Below are positions 54,199 through 63,207 of a DNA stretch of 64,000 bases, piece by piece. The stretch is from NCBI GenBank assembly GCA_965228125.1, contig OZ245791.1, positions 744,001 through 808,000 on the forward strand. Reading direction: 5' to 3'. The notes below the pieces were generated by a model. The model was not told the DNA's origin and did not search any database. It saw only the letters and a list, made by a program, of their open reading frames with translations. Made by a program: the position numbers and the translations under genes. The DNA comes from GWF2-38-69 sp965228125 (GTDB lineage Bacteria; Verrucomicrobiota; Lentisphaeria; Victivallales; GWF2-38-69). Position 1 is the first letter of the stretch. Every line of letters starts with the position of its first letter.

Positions 54199-55314
54199 TT
54201 ACATTATGACAAGATTGTCCCTATGTACGGCCTCTTCATAACCATGGCATCCGAGAACTTCATCAATTTCTTTGGATTTGAACCCAACAAACTTCTTTAA
54301 ATCCTCAATGGAATAGTTTGTTAAACCTTTAGCTATTGTTTTATTGTCTTTATTTATTATATCAACGGCACTACCCTTTTTAAAAGAGCCGCTCAAGGCC
54401 GTAATCCCCGATGGCAAAAGGCTCCTGCCATTCTTAACAATGGCAATTTCTGCACCTTCATCAATACAAATTTGCCCATGGCTCTTAACAAAAAACGAAA
54501 GCCAGCGTTTTCTCGATGACATTAGGGTATTCTTTGGCGGCAAAAAGAGAGTTCCTACATCTTCGGCATTAAAGATTTTCTCCAGAATCCCCATGTCCTT
54601 CCCGTTTGCTATCCACAAATACTCTCCGGCAGATGCAACCATACCAGCAGCCTTGATTTTACTGGCCATTCCACCTACAGAGCTCTGGTCATCATCTGTA
54701 CCCATGGCCATCTTTTTAATCTCAGGTGTAATTTCCTCGACCAGAGATATTCTGTTCCCGAATTTGCCATCTTTGACTTCATATAGCCCATCCACACTTG
54801 TAAGAATAATTGTAAGCTGGCATCTCATCATCATCCCCACCAGAGTTGCCAAAGTGTCATTGTCTCCAAAAGTAAGCTCTTCCACTGAAACAGAATCGTT
54901 TTCATTTATGATAGGCAGCACATTCATTTGGAGAAGAGTGTTTATACAATTCAAAGCGTTTAGGTGCTGTTCTCTGTCTCTGAGCCCGGTCATAGTCAGA
55001 AGTATCTGCCCTACATGAAAACCGTGTTTCCTGGCTTCAGCATCATACAAAGACATAAGCTTGCCCTGTCCTATTGAAGCTAAAGCCTGCTTTTTAGCTA
55101 ATTCCCTCGGCCGCCTTTTTAGCTCTAATGTTTTCATCCCCAGCCCCACAGCGCCTGAAGTTACTAGTATTACCTGGTATCCTTTTTCCCTTATCTTATT
55201 TATTTCTCTGATAAGCTCTCCAATCCGGCCTAAATCAGTCAGGAGTCTGGTTCCTACTTTGATTACTACTTTTCCTTTTGGCGAAATTACTTTTTTTCTA
55301 AGCGTTAATATCAT
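54199..55314 (-). CDS. proB: Glutamate 5-kinase
   Basis: First step of proline synthesis. Amino-acid kinase domain: VVIKVGTRLLTD, LVTSGAVGLGMK, NENDSVSVEELTFGDNDTLA and SVGGMASKIKAAGMV; then a C-terminal PUA domain (about 280-355). The ATG at 55314 follows GGAAGAG; an in-frame TTG at 55326 is less likely. 371 residues. proA is not adjacent, which is unusual. Confidence 0.95.
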   Translation of the reverse strand: MILTLRKKVISPKGKVVIKVGTRLLTDLGRIGELIREINKIREKGYQVILVTSGAVGLGMKTLELKRRPRELAKKQALASIGQGKLMSLYDAEARKHGFHVGQILLTMTGLRDREQHLNALNCINTLLQMNVLPIINENDSVSVEELTFGDNDTLATLVGMMMRCQLTIILTSVDGLYEVKDGKFGNRISLVEEITPEIKKMAMGTDDDQSSVGGMASKIKAAGMVASAGEYLWIANGKDMGILEKIFNAEDVGTLFLPPKNTLMSSRKRWLSFFVKSHGQICIDEGAEIAIVKNGRSLLPSGITALSGSFKKGSAVDIINKDNKTIAKGLTNYSIEDLKKFVGFKSKEIDEVLGCHGYEEAVHRDNLVIM

Positions 55315-55505
55315 AGTCTCTTCCAAAACAGGTTAAAATAAATAAGTATACAAGCTAAATTTATAGCTGTATAAAGCCTAACTTCAAAATATTTTGATTC
55401 ACATATGCTTGTATTTTTTATAAACTCTTATAAATTCTACACTTCAGTTTCAACTATAATTTTTATGAAATACTGATATATCAAAAACATAAGGAAAGAG
55501 GATTA

Positions 55506-55772
55506 ATGAAATCAGAGGTCAAAAGCAAATCCGTCAAAAAGTTTGCTACATCTAAAAATGATACAGGTTCAACTCCTGTTCAAGTAGAGTCACTTAGCGC
55601 AGACATCAAGTCTCTTACAGAACATTTGAAAGTGCACAAAAAAGACCACAGCACAAGAAGAGGTTTGATAGCTAAAGTAAATAAAAGAAGAAAACTTCTT
55701 AACTATTACAAAGGTCAAGACCTTGAAGGCTACGGAAAACTAGTAGAAGGGCTCAAGATCCGCCACCAATAG
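55506..55772 (+). CDS. rpsO: Ribosomal protein S15
   Basis: 30S protein, 88 residues, with SLSADIKSLTEHLKVHKKDH and the LIAKVNKRRKLLNYY signature. AAGGAAAGAGG lies upstream. It precedes pnp in the conserved rpsO-pnp order, separated by a terminator and a large leader hairpin. Confidence 0.97.
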   Translation: MKSEVKSKSVKKFATSKNDTGSTPVQVESLSADIKSLTEHLKVHKKDHSTRRGLIAKVNKRRKLLNYYKGQDLEGYGKLVEGLKIRHQ

Positions 55773-55784
55773 ATTTTTTTAGTT

Positions 55785-55823
55785 TTCAGGGTAGGTTTGA
55801 AAAAGCCTACCCTGAAAGTTTTT
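55785..55823 (+). terminator. Terminator after rpsO
   Basis: A 14-pair stem (55785-55798 with 55803-55816, one wobble) and a four-base loop, followed by a T run (55819-55823). Confidence 0.85.
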
Positions 55824-55853
55824 AGAGGGAGGGAATTTTAAGCTGAAGTTATT

Positions 55854-55911
55854 GTGGAATCCCTGCGACATCAGCATCCGAAATTTTCGGGAATTGAGGT
55901 CGCGATTCCAC
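55854..55911 (+). promoter_or_regulatory. Long hairpin in the pnp leader, candidate RNase III/PNPase control site
   Basis: GTGGAATC (55854-55861) pairs with GATTCCAC (55904-55911); after a three-base bulge GCGAC (55865-55869) pairs with GTCGC (55899-55903); the apex holds a CCGAA/TTCGG hairpin (55878-55890). There is no T tract, so it is not a terminator. In E. coli a hairpin in this place is cut by RNase III and lets PNPase repress its own message; the same use here is inference. Confidence 0.6.
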
Positions 55912-56021
55912 TTATAAACTTGTAGTTTCCTTAAGAATTTAACAAGTTTTTTACATCTTCTACTTAACTGATTTCTTCCTCTTTGAGTTTAATAATTTTT
56001 TTTAAATAAAAGAGGTTCACT

Positions 56022-58130
56022 ATGACAGAAAAAAGTATCACATTCAAAATGGCTGGCGACAAGGAAATCACTATCGCCACAGGCAAACTGGCAAAACTCG
56101 CAAACGGTTCCTGCACGGTAAAACAAGGCGACACAATCGTATTCTCGGCAGTTTGCTCCGGCAAGGCAAAAGAAAATGCAGACTTCCTTCCGCTTCAGGT
56201 AGATTATAGGGAAAAATACAGCGCTTCAGGGATTTTCCCTGGCGGATATATCAAGAGAGAAAACAGACCCAGCGATAGAGAAATTCTAATTTGCAGAATG
56301 GCAGACAGGCCAATCCGTCCTCTGTTCCCTGAAGGATTCTTCGACGAAGTACAAGTTCAATCGACACTTCTTAGTGCCGACTTTGTAAATGAACCCGATG
56401 TATTGACGATACTGTCAGCATCTGTGGCTCTAACAGTTTCAAATCTTCCTTTTAAAGGGCCTATCGGAGCTTTAAGAGTAGGGTTGGTCAACGGCAAATT
56501 CATAGCAAATCCGACAATAGAAGAGATGAAAAACAGTTCTCTGGAACTCGTTTACGCAGGCATTGCAGATAAAATTATAATGATCGAAGGCGATGCTAAT
56601 GAACTGGACGAAGAAACATTCAGAAAAGCTTTTGAATTCGCAAACGATCAAGTAAAAATCCAGATTGACGCACAAAATAAGTTGGCCGAACTTGCCGGCA
56701 AAAAGAAAGTTGCTCCAAAACTTTTCGTAGTACCCGAAGAAATCAAAAGTCTAGTTAACTCATTCTGTTCAAATAAATTAGAGGATACTTGTTTTATCCA
56801 CGGCAAAGAAGAAAGAAGCGAAGCTCTTAATAAGGTATTTACAGAACTATTGGAAAAAGCAAAAACCCAGTTCCCTTCCCAAGCCGATGAAAAATCTCTT
56901 GAGTTCAACCTCAGGGTAGCTTTCGATTCCACAGTCCAGAAAACTATTAGAGATGCCATTCTATACAAAAACAAAAGAGCTGATGGAAGAAGCACAGACG
57001 ATTTAAGAGTGTTATCAGCCGAAACAAGCGTACTACCAAGACCTCATGGAACAGGGCTTTTTGCCAGAGGCGAAACTCAAGCACTCGTTCTAACTACACT
57101 TGGTTCCCCAAAAGATGCACAGGAGTCAGATTCTATAGCTTATGCAACAAGGACTAATAAAAAAACATTCTTCCTCCATTACAATTTCCCACATTACAGT
57201 GTCGGCGAAGTAGGAAGAATATCAGGCCCCGGCAGAAGAGAAATAGGACACGGCAATCTGGCCGAACGTTCCTTAGCCAAAGTAATGCCTGACAACTATC
57301 CTTACACTGTCAGGCTGGTTTCTGAAATTATGGGCTCAAATGGTTCAACTTCAATGGCAAGTATCTGCGGCGGTTCATTGGCATTAATGGATGCCGGAGT
57401 CCCTATCAAAGGACATGTGGCAGGTATCTCATGCGGTTTAGTCAAGGAAGGAGATAAATCTGTCCTCCTAGCCGACATAATAGGTTCAGAAGACCATTAC
57501 GGCGACATGGATTTCAAAGTAGCAGGCACCAGAAAAGGCATTACAGGCTTCCAACTCGACCTCAAGATAGCAGGTATTTCAATAGACCTGATCCTTGAGG
57601 CGATGTATAAAAACAAAACTAACAGGGAAAAAATCCTTGATGTCCTTGAAAATTGCATATCTACACCGAAAACAGACATGAGTCCTTTCGCTCCAAGAAT
57701 TCATGTATTAAAAATCAGCACTGAAAAAATTGGCGCACTCATCGGCCCCGGAGGAAAAGTCATTAAAGGAATATGTGAAGCTACCGGTGCTCAGATTGAT
57801 GTAAAAGATGACGGCACAGTAACTATTTTTGCTACAAACAAGAATGCCATGGAAACCGCATTGGATGAAGTAAATGGTTACACTGCAGAAGTGGAAGTGG
57901 GAAAAATCTACCGCGGTACAGTCAGAGGGATTAAAGAATTTGGCGTATTCGTAGAGTTTCTCCCTAATCAGGAAGGACTGGTTCACATATCTGAACTCGC
58001 CGACTACAGGGTAAACAACGCAGAAGAAATCTGCAAAATGGGCGACAAGATGACAGTAAAAGTCATCGGTTTTGATGTCAGAGGCAAAATAAAGCTCAGC
58101 CGTAAGGCCGCTCTTGCTGAAATAAATTAA
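56022..58130 (+). CDS. pnp: Polynucleotide phosphorylase
   Basis: Phosphorolytic 3'-5' exoribonuclease of RNA decay. Two RNase PH domains (about 5-230 and 310-550, with FPHYSVGEVGRISGPGRRE and the DMDFKVAGTRKGITGFQ catalytic segment), a helical linker, the KH domain (IGALIGPGGKVIK near 575) and the C-terminal S1 domain (YRGTVRGIKEFGVFVEFLP). 702 residues. AGAGG precedes ATG. Confidence 0.98.
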   Translation: MTEKSITFKMAGDKEITIATGKLAKLANGSCTVKQGDTIVFSAVCSGKAKENADFLPLQVDYREKYSASGIFPGGYIKRENRPSDREILICRMADRPIRPLFPEGFFDEVQVQSTLLSADFVNEPDVLTILSASVALTVSNLPFKGPIGALRVGLVNGKFIANPTIEEMKNSSLELVYAGIADKIIMIEGDANELDEETFRKAFEFANDQVKIQIDAQNKLAELAGKKKVAPKLFVVPEEIKSLVNSFCSNKLEDTCFIHGKEERSEALNKVFTELLEKAKTQFPSQADEKSLEFNLRVAFDSTVQKTIRDAILYKNKRADGRSTDDLRVLSAETSVLPRPHGTGLFARGETQALVLTTLGSPKDAQESDSIAYATRTNKKTFFLHYNFPHYSVGEVGRISGPGRREIGHGNLAERSLAKVMPDNYPYTVRLVSEIMGSNGSTSMASICGGSLALMDAGVPIKGHVAGISCGLVKEGDKSVLLADIIGSEDHYGDMDFKVAGTRKGITGFQLDLKIAGISIDLILEAMYKNKTNREKILDVLENCISTPKTDMSPFAPRIHVLKISTEKIGALIGPGGKVIKGICEATGAQIDVKDDGTVTIFATNKNAMETALDEVNGYTAEVEVGKIYRGTVRGIKEFGVFVEFLPNQEGLVHISELADYRVNNAEEICKMGDKMTVKVIGFDVRGKIKLSRKAALAEIN

Positions 58131-58149
58131 TTTCTGTTAAGTTTAAAAA

Positions 58150-58179
58150 AGGGCCGGAGTGAATTTCGGCCCTTTTTTT
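58150..58179 (+). terminator. Terminator of pnp
   Basis: AGGGCCG pairs with CGGCCCT (58150-58156 with 58167-58173), followed by seven T residues. Confidence 0.92.
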
Positions 58180-58195
58180 GTTATACTAATGACAT

Positions 58196-59167
58196 ATGAA
58201 CACACTTCTATCTATAAAAAATCTAACATTAAGCTTCAAATCCCATACAAAGGTCTTTCATGCTTTGAATGGAGTGTCTCTGGATATTTCTCAAGGTGAA
58301 ACTCTAGGTATAGTTGGCGAATCTGGTGCCGGTAAATCAGTGACATTTTATTCAATTCTGGGCCTTATCCCCAAAAGCAAAAACACTATAAGTTCAGGCG
58401 AAGCTATTTTTAACGGCAAAAACCTTTTGACCTTGTCGGAGAAAGAAATGCTAAAGATCAGAGGTTGCGATATTTCAATTATTTTTCAAGACCCCATGAC
58501 ATCGCTGAATCCATACCTAAAAGTCGGGGATCAAATTATTGAAGCGCTAATTACACATTCAAGAGTTTCACGAAAGACAGCTCAGGAAGAAGCGATGAAG
58601 ATTCTTGAAGAAGTCGGCATCCGTGAAGTAGAAAAACGGTTCAGCCAGTACCCTCACGAATTTTCAGGCGGAATGCGCCAAAGAATAATGATCTCTATGG
58701 CATTGATAACAAAACCGAAGCTGTTAATCGCAGACGAACCCACAACAGCTCTCGACGTAACAGTTCAAGCACAGATTCTAAATCTTATAAGAAAGTTAAA
58801 AGCTGAACACTCCATGAGTATAGCATTTATCACTCATGACATGGGAATCGTAGCTGAAATGTGCGACAATGTCTGCATCATGTACGCAGGGACTATTGTT
58901 GAAAAAGCGAGTGTCAAAGACATATTCTACAATGCAAAGCACCCCTATACCATTTCGCTTAAAAAGTCACTTCCAAGCATCACTGAAACAAAGGAAACCC
59001 TTTACTCTATTCCAGGAATTCCACCTGACACATCACTGGAAATAAAAGGCTGCCCGTTCGCTCCACGCTGTTTCATGGCAAGCAAAGAGTGTTTTTTAAG
59101 AAATGTAGAACTAAAAGAAGCAGGGGAAAATCACTTCTCCTCCTGCCATTTTGCCAATATGCTTTAG
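58196..59167 (+). CDS. Peptide ABC transporter ATP-binding protein, DppD/OppD type
   Basis: ATPase of a dipeptide/oligopeptide importer. Walker A GESGAGKS (42-49), Q-loop FQDPMTSLNPY, signature FSGGMRQR, Walker B LLIADEPTTALD, switch His in FITHD, then the C-terminal oligopeptide extension with Cys pairs (CPFAPRC, SSCHF). 323 residues. No permease, substrate-binding protein or DppF partner lies beside it. A possible -10 TATACT (58182-58187) lies only 8 bases before the ATG and there is no ribosome site, so the transcript could be leaderless. Confidence 0.93.
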   Translation: MNTLLSIKNLTLSFKSHTKVFHALNGVSLDISQGETLGIVGESGAGKSVTFYSILGLIPKSKNTISSGEAIFNGKNLLTLSEKEMLKIRGCDISIIFQDPMTSLNPYLKVGDQIIEALITHSRVSRKTAQEEAMKILEEVGIREVEKRFSQYPHEFSGGMRQRIMISMALITKPKLLIADEPTTALDVTVQAQILNLIRKLKAEHSMSIAFITHDMGIVAEMCDNVCIMYAGTIVEKASVKDIFYNAKHPYTISLKKSLPSITETKETLYSIPGIPPDTSLEIKGCPFAPRCFMASKECFLRNVELKEAGENHFSSCHFANML

Positions 59168-59202
59168 TTATAATTACGCACTTTTCGCTTTTATTTTTTT
59201 AC

Positions 59203-60366
59203 TTAATAGATGCCGGCGCCGCTTCCGACTCCGCAAATAATAGTTTGAGGTTCTTTTCCTGTCTGCACTTTATAGGCTGCAGTAATGCGCTCCCTGTAAA
59301 TCTCAGCCATTTCTTTTTTCACAAGATGAAGAGAAATACCGCCGAATCCGCCGCCGCTTAGCCTAGCTCCGATACAACCAGGGATACTCTTTGAAACTTC
59401 CACTAGATAATCTAGCTCAGGGCAGCTATTCTCAAAGTTAGCTTTTGAGCTTGCATGCGATTCATAAAGATAAGAGCCAAAGAGTTTAATATTCCCTTTT
59501 CTCAAGGCATCAATTCCTTTCATTACCAAATCACCTTCGGAAACAACGTGGGCAGCTCTCTTAAAATCAGTAAAATCAACTATTTCCTTACACTCGGCAA
59601 GCATTGATGGAGTGACATCTCTAAGCGCACTAATCTGGGGGAATTTCTTCTTTATTGAAACAACTGCTCTCTCACAACTTTCCCTGCGAAGGTTATAGTC
59701 CGATTCGACAAGGTTATGCTTGATCATTGAGTTGACAATCACAAATACATAATCAGATGGAAACTCTACCTTGTCAATAACTTCAATCTTCCTGAAATCA
59801 CAAAGAATCAGATTATCTTTCTCTCCGTAAATGGAGCTGAACTGGTCTAACAGTCCGCTTTTTAACCCCAAGTAGTTATTCTCAACCCTTTGCCCCAGTT
59901 TTGCCCATTCTTTGTTATCAAGCTCAATACCAAATAGCTTTCCTAAAGCAAAACAGGAAGAGACTTCCAATGCGGCAGAACTGCTCATGCCTGCTGACAG
60001 CGGCACATCGCTATAAATAACAGCTTTGAATGGACTGATTTTGCCCAGTTTGCAAAGTTCTACCAAAACTCCTTTTATGTAGTTGGACCATTGCCCCGGC
60101 ACTTTGATATTAAGGGCATTGTCCAGCTCTAATTCTGTAGTGTTTCCCATATCAAATGAATGGACTACAGCATTTTTGCCGTTACTATTTTTAACAGCCA
60201 CATATGTATAAAGATCTGTAGCGGTACTCAACACTAACCCTTCATTGTAGTCAGTGTGGTTTCCGAGAACTTCTATTCTTCCCGGAGCGTAGGCCATAGC
60301 GTCAGGGGGTGTGCCATAAAAACCATGAAATTTTCCGCTCAAACTATTTTTATCTGCCAAAGCCAT
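59203..60366 (-). CDS. galK: Galactokinase
   Basis: Phosphorylates galactose at C1 (Leloir pathway). The signature GRIEVLGNHTDYNEGLVL is near residue 28, the GHMP ATP loop in SAGMSSSAALEVS, and GARLSGGGFGGISLHL near the C-terminus. 387 residues. GAGGGAG precedes ATG. galT and galE are not nearby. Confidence 0.96.
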   Translation of the reverse strand: MALADKNSLSGKFHGFYGTPPDAMAYAPGRIEVLGNHTDYNEGLVLSTATDLYTYVAVKNSNGKNAVVHSFDMGNTTELELDNALNIKVPGQWSNYIKGVLVELCKLGKISPFKAVIYSDVPLSAGMSSSAALEVSSCFALGKLFGIELDNKEWAKLGQRVENNYLGLKSGLLDQFSSIYGEKDNLILCDFRKIEVIDKVEFPSDYVFVIVNSMIKHNLVESDYNLRRESCERAVVSIKKKFPQISALRDVTPSMLAECKEIVDFTDFKRAAHVVSEGDLVMKGIDALRKGNIKLFGSYLYESHASSKANFENSCPELDYLVEVSKSIPGCIGARLSGGGFGGISLHLVKKEMAEIYRERITAAYKVQTGKEPQTIICGVGSGAGIY

Positions 60367-60423
60367 ATTTCTCCCTCATAAAACTATTTTTATATATGAC
60401 GGTAATTATTCTAACATATTCTA

Positions 60424-61320
60424 TTAAGTACGGCTATCTCTAAACATATTGATAATATATATAATTACGCTCGCCCATATCAATGTAAAACTGATTAGAG
60501 TAGCCGTTGAAAAATTCTCTTTATACAGAAATACTCCTATAAGAAAAGTTAAAGATGGCACTATATACTGAAAAATTCCTGCAGTGCTCATTTTAATCAT
60601 CCTTATACCATAAGCGTACAATATGAGTGGGACTGCTGTGATAGCCCCTGTACAAATTATAAGTATCAGCGAAACAAACAAATTTTCAGAATTATAGGCA
60701 GGAGAGGAAAACCTCGTAAACATAAACATATAAATGATGGTAAAAGGAGTCAGGGTAAATACCTCTGAAGCCAAACCCGAAAGCGCTCCCTGCCTGGAAG
60801 TTTTCCTAAGCAAAGCATAGCATGCAAAAGTGAATGCCAATCCTATGGCAACCCAGGGAAAGTGATCGTATTTAATTCCTAAATTCAAAACTGCTGCTAA
60901 CGCTATGAAGGCTGATAGAGTTTCCAGAATATTGAGCCTTTCCCTCAGAAAAATAAAACTCAAAAGCACTACAGCCAAAGGCATAATAAAGTAACCAAAA
61001 CTGCACTCTATTATACGTTCATTATTTATTCCCCAAATATAGATCAACCAGTTGGAGGCAAGAAAAATAGCTCTGGCTGCCAAAAATTTGACTTCCCTAA
61101 GATTAACAAAGGTCATCCTGACTTCCGGCCAACTCTTATAAAAAATGACCAAGGCAACCATAAAAATTGCACTAAAAACAATTCTATAACAGAGAATATC
61201 AATTGACGGAATATCCTCCATCAGTTTCCAGTATATTGCAAGTATTCCCCACATAAAATAGGAAATCAAAGCATAAAAAAAACCTTTCCTTCTCTCTCTT
61301 TTTGACGATTCGGGAATCAT
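60424..61320 (-). CDS. rarD: EamA-family permease, RarD type
   Basis: Ten predicted transmembrane helices in two EamA repeats. KGFFYALISYFMWGILAIYWK at the start, YRIVFSAIFM and NWLIYIWGINNERIIECSFGYF are the RarD signature. 298 residues. Substrate not known for the family. GAGGT lies before ATG. It lies 57 bases upstream of galK on the same strand and might share a transcript. Confidence 0.92.
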   Translation of the reverse strand: MIPESSKRERRKGFFYALISYFMWGILAIYWKLMEDIPSIDILCYRIVFSAIFMVALVIFYKSWPEVRMTFVNLREVKFLAARAIFLASNWLIYIWGINNERIIECSFGYFIMPLAVVLLSFIFLRERLNILETLSAFIALAAVLNLGIKYDHFPWVAIGLAFTFACYALLRKTSRQGALSGLASEVFTLTPFTIIYMFMFTRFSSPAYNSENLFVSLILIICTGAITAVPLILYAYGIRMIKMSTAGIFQYIVPSLTFLIGVFLYKENFSTATLISFTLIWASVIIYIINMFRDSRT

Positions 61321-61493
61321 TCGGAATATACCTCAAAAGATGAGCAAACAACAAGGCTCGGTTTATATAAATATACGATAACGAAATAATTTATACCTTT
61401 TCTCTGAATTATTTCTTGTCAAAACCATTCTTTTCGGTATTTTTCTATGCACAGACAACAATACAAACTAAATACAGTAAGAGGTGAAAGTGT

Positions 61494-62057
61494 ATGAGTA
61501 ACATATCAGAACTCCTTGATCAACTATCAGATAGAATGGACAAAGCCGTTGAACACATGAAATATGAATTTACAGCAATAAGAACAGGAAAGGCTTCCCC
61601 TGCTCTCGTAGAAAACATTGCTATTGAATACTACGGAACTACTGTCCGCCTCAAAGAAATGGCGAGCATAACTACTCCAGAGGCAAGACTTTTGGTAATT
61701 CAGCCTTATGATCCAAGTTCAACAGGTACTATAGAAAAAACTATCCGCGCATCTAATATCGGCATCAATCCGATTAACGATGGAAAAATCCTGAGACTGC
61801 CAGTTCCTGAACTCAGCCAGGAAAGAAGAGCCAGCCTATCTAAACAAGTTTCAGCTAAAGCAGAAGAAACCAGAGTAGCAGTTAGAAATATCAGAAGAGA
61901 AGGAAATGATCTGGCTAAAAAAGCACAAAAAAATAGTGAGATAACTGAAGATGAACTTTCAGTAATGCTTAGCGACATACAGGAACTTACCGATAACAGT
62001 ATAGTCGAGATAGACAAAACACTTGCTTCTAAAGAAAAAGAGTTGATGCAAGTATAG
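61494..62057 (+). CDS. frr: Ribosome recycling factor
   Basis: Splits post-termination ribosomes with EF-G. FTAIRTGKASPALVENIAIEYYG at about residues 26-47, LRLPVPELSQERRASL and KEKELMQV at the C-terminus. 187 residues. AGAGGTGAA precedes the ATG. pyrH, its usual neighbour, is absent. Confidence 0.97.
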   Translation: MSNISELLDQLSDRMDKAVEHMKYEFTAIRTGKASPALVENIAIEYYGTTVRLKEMASITTPEARLLVIQPYDPSSTGTIEKTIRASNIGINPINDGKILRLPVPELSQERRASLSKQVSAKAEETRVAVRNIRREGNDLAKKAQKNSEITEDELSVMLSDIQELTDNSIVEIDKTLASKEKELMQV

Positions 62058-62084
62058 ACCGTTTTCTGGTTTTTGATGATTATC

Positions 62085-62119
62085 AGGTGTCAGCGACATA
62101 TGTATGACTGACACCTTTT
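62085..62119 (+). terminator. Terminator of frr
   Basis: A perfect nine-base stem (AGGTGTCAG, 62085-62093, with 62108-62116) with a 14-base loop and a short T run. Confidence 0.75.
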
Positions 62120-62148
62120 CTATTTAACAGAAAAAGATTGTTCTGTTT

Positions 62149-63168
62149 TTAAAAGACCCGTTTCAGTATCTTATTGAAAACAAACTTTAAAACCGGTGTA
62201 AATAGATTTTCGTTGTTCTTCTCTTCAGAAGACTCTAGTTCCTTTGCTATTATTTTTTCCTTTTTCTTGATAGCATCAGAATGACCCTGCTCTGCAGCTT
62301 TTGATATCCAGTTCAAAGCCTCGGAATAATCCTGACTGACTCCACGCCCGTAATAGTAGCAGCACGCTAGATAATATTGTGCTTGTGAGTTTCCGTACTC
62401 TGCTGATTTGGTCAGCCATTTAACCGCTTTATCATAGTTCTGAGTCGTACCTTCTCCAAAATAATAGCAATATCCCAGCATATACTCTGCTTCATGGTCT
62501 CCTAATTCTGCGGATTTTAAATAATGCTTAATAGCTTCTTCATAATTCCGATCGACACCCTGCCCATAGAAATAAAGATCTCCCAAATTGAATTGCGCAT
62601 AAGAGTTTCCCTGTTCCGCAGACTTCGTAAAATATTTGAGAGCTTCAGGATAGTTCTTGCTTATGCCTTCGCCATGAAAGTAACAGTAAGCAAGCATGTA
62701 CTGGGCTTCTGAATACCCCTGCTCCGCCGACTTTAAAAACCAGTAAACGGCTTCTGTACTGTTTTTCCCTACCCCTTCTCCATGAAAATAAGCGCACCCA
62801 ACATTAAATTGAGCTTCCGTATCACCCTGTATTGCAGCTTTTAAAAACCATTTAAATGACTCTTTATGGTTCTTATTAACACCCTCTCCATTGTCAAAAC
62901 AAAGTCCGAGCATAAACTGGGCATCAGTGTTTCCTTTATTTGCCGAAACAATAAAATATTCAATGGCTTTATCGTAATTTTTGGAATGCCCTTCTTCTCC
63001 GAAATAAAACATTCTCCCTCTAATCAGAGAATTTTCTGCGGACAATTCAGAAGAATTTTCCTGAAGTTCCTGTGGCGAATGTCCACAAGACGGACAAACA
63101 GTTACGCCTTCTGCAATAGCGCTTGAACAAACTGGGCATTCAAATATTCTTGGGCTGAGAATTTCCAT
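62149..63168 (-). CDS. Sel1-repeat protein with N-terminal zinc ribbon
   Basis: 339 residues. An N-terminal zinc ribbon (CPVC at 11-14 and CPSC at 25-28) is followed by seven or eight tandem Sel1-like repeats of 36 residues (about 47-310), each with an AQYxLxxCYxxGEG-type core, and a basic amphipathic C-terminus (LKFVFNKILKRVF). No signal peptide is seen. Sel1 solenoids mediate protein contacts; the partner is unknown. The 108-base repeats make the DNA prone to copy-number change. Confidence 0.88.
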   Translation of the reverse strand: MEILSPRIFECPVCSSAIAEGVTVCPSCGHSPQELQENSSELSAENSLIRGRMFYFGEEGHSKNYDKAIEYFIVSANKGNTDAQFMLGLCFDNGEGVNKNHKESFKWFLKAAIQGDTEAQFNVGCAYFHGEGVGKNSTEAVYWFLKSAEQGYSEAQYMLAYCYFHGEGISKNYPEALKYFTKSAEQGNSYAQFNLGDLYFYGQGVDRNYEEAIKHYLKSAELGDHEAEYMLGYCYYFGEGTTQNYDKAVKWLTKSAEYGNSQAQYYLACCYYYGRGVSQDYSEALNWISKAAEQGHSDAIKKKEKIIAKELESSEEKNNENLFTPVLKFVFNKILKRVF

Positions 63169-63207
63169 AAACCTCCTGTATTATATAGATATTAGAAATT
63201 ATGCAAT

